Origin: Spongiibacteraceae bacterium UBA5047
GTDB taxonomy: Bacteria; Pseudomonadota; Gammaproteobacteria; Pseudomonadales; Spongiibacteraceae
Direction of reading: 5' to 3'
Length of the DNA stretch: 8,276 nt
Assembly (NCBI GenBank): GCA_002415025.1
Contig: DIBR01000070.1
Coordinates: 979 to 9,254 of the forward strand
The notes under the pieces are model-generated. The model did no database searches, had not been told where the DNA came from, and saw nothing but the letters and a program-made list of their open reading frames with translations. Numbering within the stretch: the stretch's first letter is position 1; each line of letters opens with the position of its first letter. Of this stretch, positions 5,660 through 8,276 are shown in pieces. The translations under genes and the position numbers were made by a program.

Positions 5660-7354
5660 ATGAAGTATTTTGCCGGCGTATTAATAGCTGCCGCAGCGAC
5701 CGCAGTCGTTCTGGTGTCCAGCCAAATGGGAAGCCGGCCACCGCTGCCACAGCAGCAATTATTCGTTAACGCCAATATCCTTACCATGAATGAGGCGCAA
5801 CCCGCCGCCGAGGCAATGATGGTAGAGCGTGACCGGATTGTCTGGGTTGGGAGCGGTGCAGAGGCCGAGCGTCTGTATTCGGGTATGCAGGGTCGAGATC
5901 TGGGAGGCAAAACAGTGGTGCCTGGCTTCATTGATGCCCACGGCCATTTTCCGGGGTCCGGGCTCAGTGCGTTTGCGCTTGATGTGAATAGCCCGCCCAT
6001 CGGGCATGTGAAAACCATAGCCGATATTCAGTCAATGCTCAGCGATGCGGCGCAGCAATCAGAAGGTTGGCTGGTTGGCATAGGCTACGACGACAGCTTG
6101 CTGGCTGAACATCGTCACCCCAATCGCAGCGACCTTGATGCTGCGACCGGCGACAGGGCCACATTTCTGATGCATGTTTCCGGACATATGGGCGTTGCCA
6201 ATTCTGCTGCGCTGGCCGCAGCGGGTATTGACCGCAATACGCCTGACCCGGAAGGCGGCCGGATCGTGCGTGACGATACCGGCGAGCCCACGGGCTTGCT
6301 GCTCGAAACCGCTGCAACGCCTGTGCAGGCCCTGGCTATGGATTTTAGCGGGGGTGATTTCTTCCGGATGATTGACGTAGCGTCCGCAGAGTACTTGCGG
6401 GCAGGCGTGACCACAGCCCAAAGCGGCGGGGTAGACGGCAGGATGTTGCAGGGTTTGTGGTTGGCGTCGGTCTTGCGCCGGGTGCCACAGCGGCTGGAAA
6501 TCTGGCCCCTGTGGAAAGAACTGGGCGAGTCATTGGTCAACGGAAACTTTGCGACAGACAGATTCCAGTCAGCACGTTTTCACGTGGGCGCTATCAAAAT
6601 CATTGCCGACGGCAGTATTCAAGGGTACACGGGCTTTCTCAGTAAGCCTTACCACCACCCTTACGAGGGCGATCCAAACTATCGTGGTTTTCCCATTCTT
6701 TCCGGCGAGCAGCTGCAGGCGCAGGTGCAAAGCGCCCACGAGGCGGGCTATCAGCTCGCAATTCACGGCAACGGTGACGCGGCAATAGATATGATCCTTG
6801 ACGCGATCGACGCTGCGCAACAGCAAACACCCCGTCCGGATAGCCGTCATATTATTATTCACGCCCAAATGGCACGCGACGACCAGCTTGAGCGCATGAA
6901 AACACTAGGCGTCACGCCCTCATTTTTTTCGGCTCACACCTATTATTGGGGTGATCGTCACAGGGATATTTTTATGGGGCCGCAACGAGCCGCGCGGATG
7001 AGCCCGACACGCTCCGCCCAGCAGCTCGGCCTGCGCTATTCGGTACACCTCGATACCCCGGTTGTGCCGATGGACCCCTTGTTGTTGCTGTGGAGTACGG
7101 TAAACAGAACCAGCGCCTCCGGAGCCACCATTGGCGCCGAGCAAGGTATTACGGTGAAGCAGGCGTTGCGGGCCATGACCCTCGATGCGGCCTGGCAGAT
7201 CCACCGAGAGCGGGAGCTTGGTTCACTCGAGGCGGGCAAGCTGGCCGATTTTGTGGTGCTGGATAAAAACCCTCTCGCCATTGCGCCGGAAATGCTGCGC
7301 GAACTAAATGTGGAGGCGACCTATATTGGCGGGCGGCGCTATTTTCAGCGCTAA
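5660..7354 (+). CDS. YtcJ-like amidohydrolase (amidohydrolase family 3), exported or membrane-anchored
   Basis: A 564-residue metal-dependent hydrolase of the YtcJ group. An N-terminal hydrophobic stretch (MKYFAGVLIAAAATAVVLV, 1-19) should export it or anchor it to the inner membrane; no clear signal-peptidase site follows. The catalytic barrel begins with VVPGFIDAHGHF (86-97), whose His94 and His96 bind metal. It continues with GAIKIIADGSIQGYTG (310-325, Lys313 as probable bridging residue), LAIHGNGDAA (367-375, His369), IIIHAQM (398-404, His401) and VHLDTPVVPMDP (462-473, Asp465, replacing the GSDWPV seen in many relatives). The C-terminus KLADFVVLDKNPL closes the composite beta-sandwich. 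Relatives hydrolyse N-substituted amides, formamides or cyclic amides, but most have no proven substrate. The ATG at 5660 has GAGAGGA 10 bases upstream; a TTG 24 bases earlier lacks this. It converges on the membrane hydroxylase gene 48 bp away. Confidence 0.92.
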   Translation: MKYFAGVLIAAAATAVVLVSSQMGSRPPLPQQQLFVNANILTMNEAQPAAEAMMVERDRIVWVGSGAEAERLYSGMQGRDLGGKTVVPGFIDAHGHFPGSGLSAFALDVNSPPIGHVKTIADIQSMLSDAAQQSEGWLVGIGYDDSLLAEHRHPNRSDLDAATGDRATFLMHVSGHMGVANSAALAAAGIDRNTPDPEGGRIVRDDTGEPTGLLLETAATPVQALAMDFSGGDFFRMIDVASAEYLRAGVTTAQSGGVDGRMLQGLWLASVLRRVPQRLEIWPLWKELGESLVNGNFATDRFQSARFHVGAIKIIADGSIQGYTGFLSKPYHHPYEGDPNYRGFPILSGEQLQAQVQSAHEAGYQLAIHGNGDAAIDMILDAIDAAQQQTPRPDSRHIIIHAQMARDDQLERMKTLGVTPSFFSAHTYYWGDRHRDIFMGPQRAARMSPTRSAQQLGLRYSVHLDTPVVPMDPLLLLWSTVNRTSASGATIGAEQGITVKQALRAMTLDAAWQIHRERELGSLEAGKLADFVVLDKNPLAIAPEMLRELNVEATYIGGRRYFQR

Positions 7355-7402
7355 CGCTACGCGAAAGTTGCTGCTGCCGGAAATAGCCTGTTGCTGCAGG
7401 GC

Positions 7403-8101
7403 CTAATCCAGCGTTCCAAACAAGCGGTCATAGAGCAGGGTAATGGTCGCGTAATTACCCTTGTGCATATTTTCGTGGTGCACTGCGTGCTTGGCGGTAA
7501 TCCAGCTGACGGTTTTGAAGGGAAAGCGAGGCAGGCTTACATAGGTGTGATTGATGGTGTTTATCTGGATAAAAGCCAGATAAGCCAGAATCATACTGGC
7601 TACATGGAATGTGCCGAGTGCCAATCCGGTTAGCACCGCGGTCCCCATAAATAGCGCAATACCGATAAAAGTTTCCAGCGGGTGCACGTAAAAGGCGTCA
7701 ATGTGCGTGGGTTTTCTCGCCTGATGGTGCAAGGCGTGCACTTGCCGAAAATAGCCCCGACCGTGAAAGACAAAGCGGTGCGTCAGGTAATAAAAAAAAT
7801 CGTAAACCATCAGTATTGCGACGGTTTCCAGAAGAATCAGCCAGATCGCACGTTCCTGCAGAGTGACAAAGAAAGGGGCAATGGCGAAGAAAAAGACAAG
7901 GTTCGTCCACAGCCCGATCCGGTTGTTGGCTGCGACTACGGGCGGATACTTTTCCAACTCCAGTTTTTTAGCGTCCTCATCGCGATTAATCGCGCGCATC
8001 TGGCGTAGCGAGGCGCTACGAAACGCCAGCCAGTAGCCCAGCTTGCTGAGTACAGCCACCGCAACCAGAAAAACCAGTCCCGCTTGCCAGTTATATACCA
8101 T
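7403..8101 (-). CDS. sterol desaturase / fatty acid hydroxylase superfamily membrane protein
   Basis: A 232-residue integral membrane di-iron oxygenase-type protein. Hydrophobic segments lie at about 7-27, 64-80, 85-107, 143-165 and 167-183. The histidine clusters that bind the two irons are all present: HRFVFH (108-113), HALHH (122-126), NH at 184-185 and HAVHH (205-209), with further His at 133 and 140. The tail HHENMHKGNYATITLLYDRLFGTLD is the standard superfamily ending, so the protein is complete. Members use O2 to hydroxylate or desaturate sterols, fatty acids, carotenoids or alkylglycerols at the membrane; the substrate here cannot be read. The ATG at 8099-8101 has only a weak purine stretch (GGGAA) upstream. 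It is transcribed toward the amidohydrolase, and the 48-bp gap between the stop codons has no T-tailed hairpin. An operator-like palindrome lies in front of the gene. Confidence 0.92.
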   Translation of the reverse strand: MVYNWQAGLVFLVAVAVLSKLGYWLAFRSASLRQMRAINRDEDAKKLELEKYPPVVAANNRIGLWTNLVFFFAIAPFFVTLQERAIWLILLETVAILMVYDFFYYLTHRFVFHGRGYFRQVHALHHQARKPTHIDAFYVHPLETFIGIALFMGTAVLTGLALGTFHVASMILAYLAFIQINTINHTYVSLPRFPFKTVSWITAKHAVHHENMHKGNYATITLLYDRLFGTLD

Positions 8102-8118
8102 AGTCAGTTCCCGCAGCT

Positions 8119-8141
8119 GCTATCGTCGATAGCTGATTGTA
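8119..8141 (-). promoter_or_regulatory. candidate promoter with palindromic operator-like element upstream of the membrane hydroxylase
   Basis: On the - strand TACAAT (8141 down to 8136) is a good -10 match, 34 bases before the ATG, but no clear -35 is seen at 16-18 bases. Just downstream of it, at the predicted transcription start, GCTATCG (8119-8125) and CGATAGC (8127-8133) form a perfect 7-bp inverted repeat around a single T. An extra half-site TATCG lies at 8147-8151, on the other side of the -10. This arrangement suits a repressor site. The symmetry is plain; the function is inferred. Confidence 0.42.
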
Positions 8142-8187
8142 AAGCCTATCGACTGCAGGAGAACCTTAACAAAATCTTAGGAGGGGC

Positions 8188-8210
8188 GGGGGCTAAAACG
8201 CTAAACCCCC
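8188..8210. repeat. G5/C5 hairpin in the right intergenic region
   Basis: GGGGG (8188-8192) and CCCCC (8206-8210) can pair around a 13-base loop that contains CTAAA twice. There is no T-run after it on the + strand. It sits next to the stronger terminator-like hairpin and may be part of the 3' region of a gene that lies to the right of the window on the - strand. Confidence 0.35.
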
Positions 8211-8219
8211 AGAACAAAA

Positions 8220-8256
8220 AAGGGGCTACGCATACACGTAACCCCTTGTTTTGTTT
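8220..8256. terminator. intrinsic terminator, bidirectional in form
   Basis: AAGGGG (8220-8225) pairs with CCCCTT (8242-8247). After one C-A mismatch, TACG (8227-8230) pairs with CGTA (8237-8240), leaving a 6-base loop. On the + strand it is followed by TGTTTTGTTT-type sequence (8247-8256), and on the - strand by TTTTTGTTCT, so it could end transcripts from either side. No + strand gene ends nearby, so it most likely serves a - strand gene entering from beyond base 8276. That gene is not visible in the last 20 bases. Confidence 0.72.
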
Positions 8257-8276
8257 GGCTCCGCCTGCTGGGCTCG

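Noticed and set aside
5512..6018. A 168-codon open frame on the - strand across the divergent region and the start of the amidohydrolase
   Set aside because: It lies antisense to the catalytic HGH region of a well-conserved gene, has no recognisable domain, and runs over the promoter region and the metallophosphoesterase signal peptide.
1..8276. Mobile element, CRISPR array, tRNA, toxin-antitoxin or defence locus
   Set aside because: No transposase or integrase motifs, spaced direct repeats, tRNA-like cloverleaf or paired small genes were seen on either strand.

Overview
The window looks like ordinary chromosome from a free-living, probably marine, gammaproteobacterium. The 5'-truncated PyrF is close to the enterobacterial/pseudomonad type. 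Gene density is high, base composition is moderately GC-rich and even, and the set of a small ComEA-like protein, an SLC13 permease with RCK_C domains, a TetR regulator, exported hydrolases and a fatty acid hydroxylase-type membrane enzyme is common in Cellvibrionales/Halieaceae/Spongiibacteraceae-like bacteria. That placement is inference from protein style only. I see no insertion sequence, integrase, CRISPR array, tRNA, rRNA, toxin-antitoxin pair or recognisable defence system.

Left block, all on the + strand (1-3686). It holds the C-terminal three-fifths or so of pyrF (orotidine 5'-phosphate decarboxylase), then a small secreted helix-hairpin-helix (ComEA-like) protein closed by a clear intrinsic terminator at 816-837. 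After an intergenic gap with a candidate promoter and an overlapping near-perfect inverted repeat comes a two-gene unit: a DHH/DHHA1-type phosphoesterase, and an SLC13-type permease whose ATG overlaps the phosphoesterase stop codon (TGATG).

Middle block, on the - strand (3684-5570). A TetR-family regulator converges on the permease, and one hairpin spans both stop codons. About 274 bp of non-coding DNA separates the regulator from a co-oriented metallophosphoesterase lipoprotein gene. The spacing suggests that the regulator has its own promoter.

Right block. An exported or membrane-anchored YtcJ-like amidohydrolase (+) is divergent from the metallophosphoesterase across 89 bp and converges on a multi-histidine sterol desaturase/fatty acid hydroxylase family membrane protein (-). 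The last 175 bp are non-coding. They hold a candidate promoter with a palindromic operator-like element, a G5/C5 hairpin, and a bidirectional-looking intrinsic terminator that probably belongs to a gene beyond the window.

The most interesting hypothesis is the translationally coupled DHH phosphoesterase and RCK_C-bearing permease, which could be a nucleotide-responsive transport unit. The phosphoesterase has a RecJ-like rather than NrnA/GdpP-like first motif, so its substrate is open. No product here can be given a substrate with certainty except PyrF.
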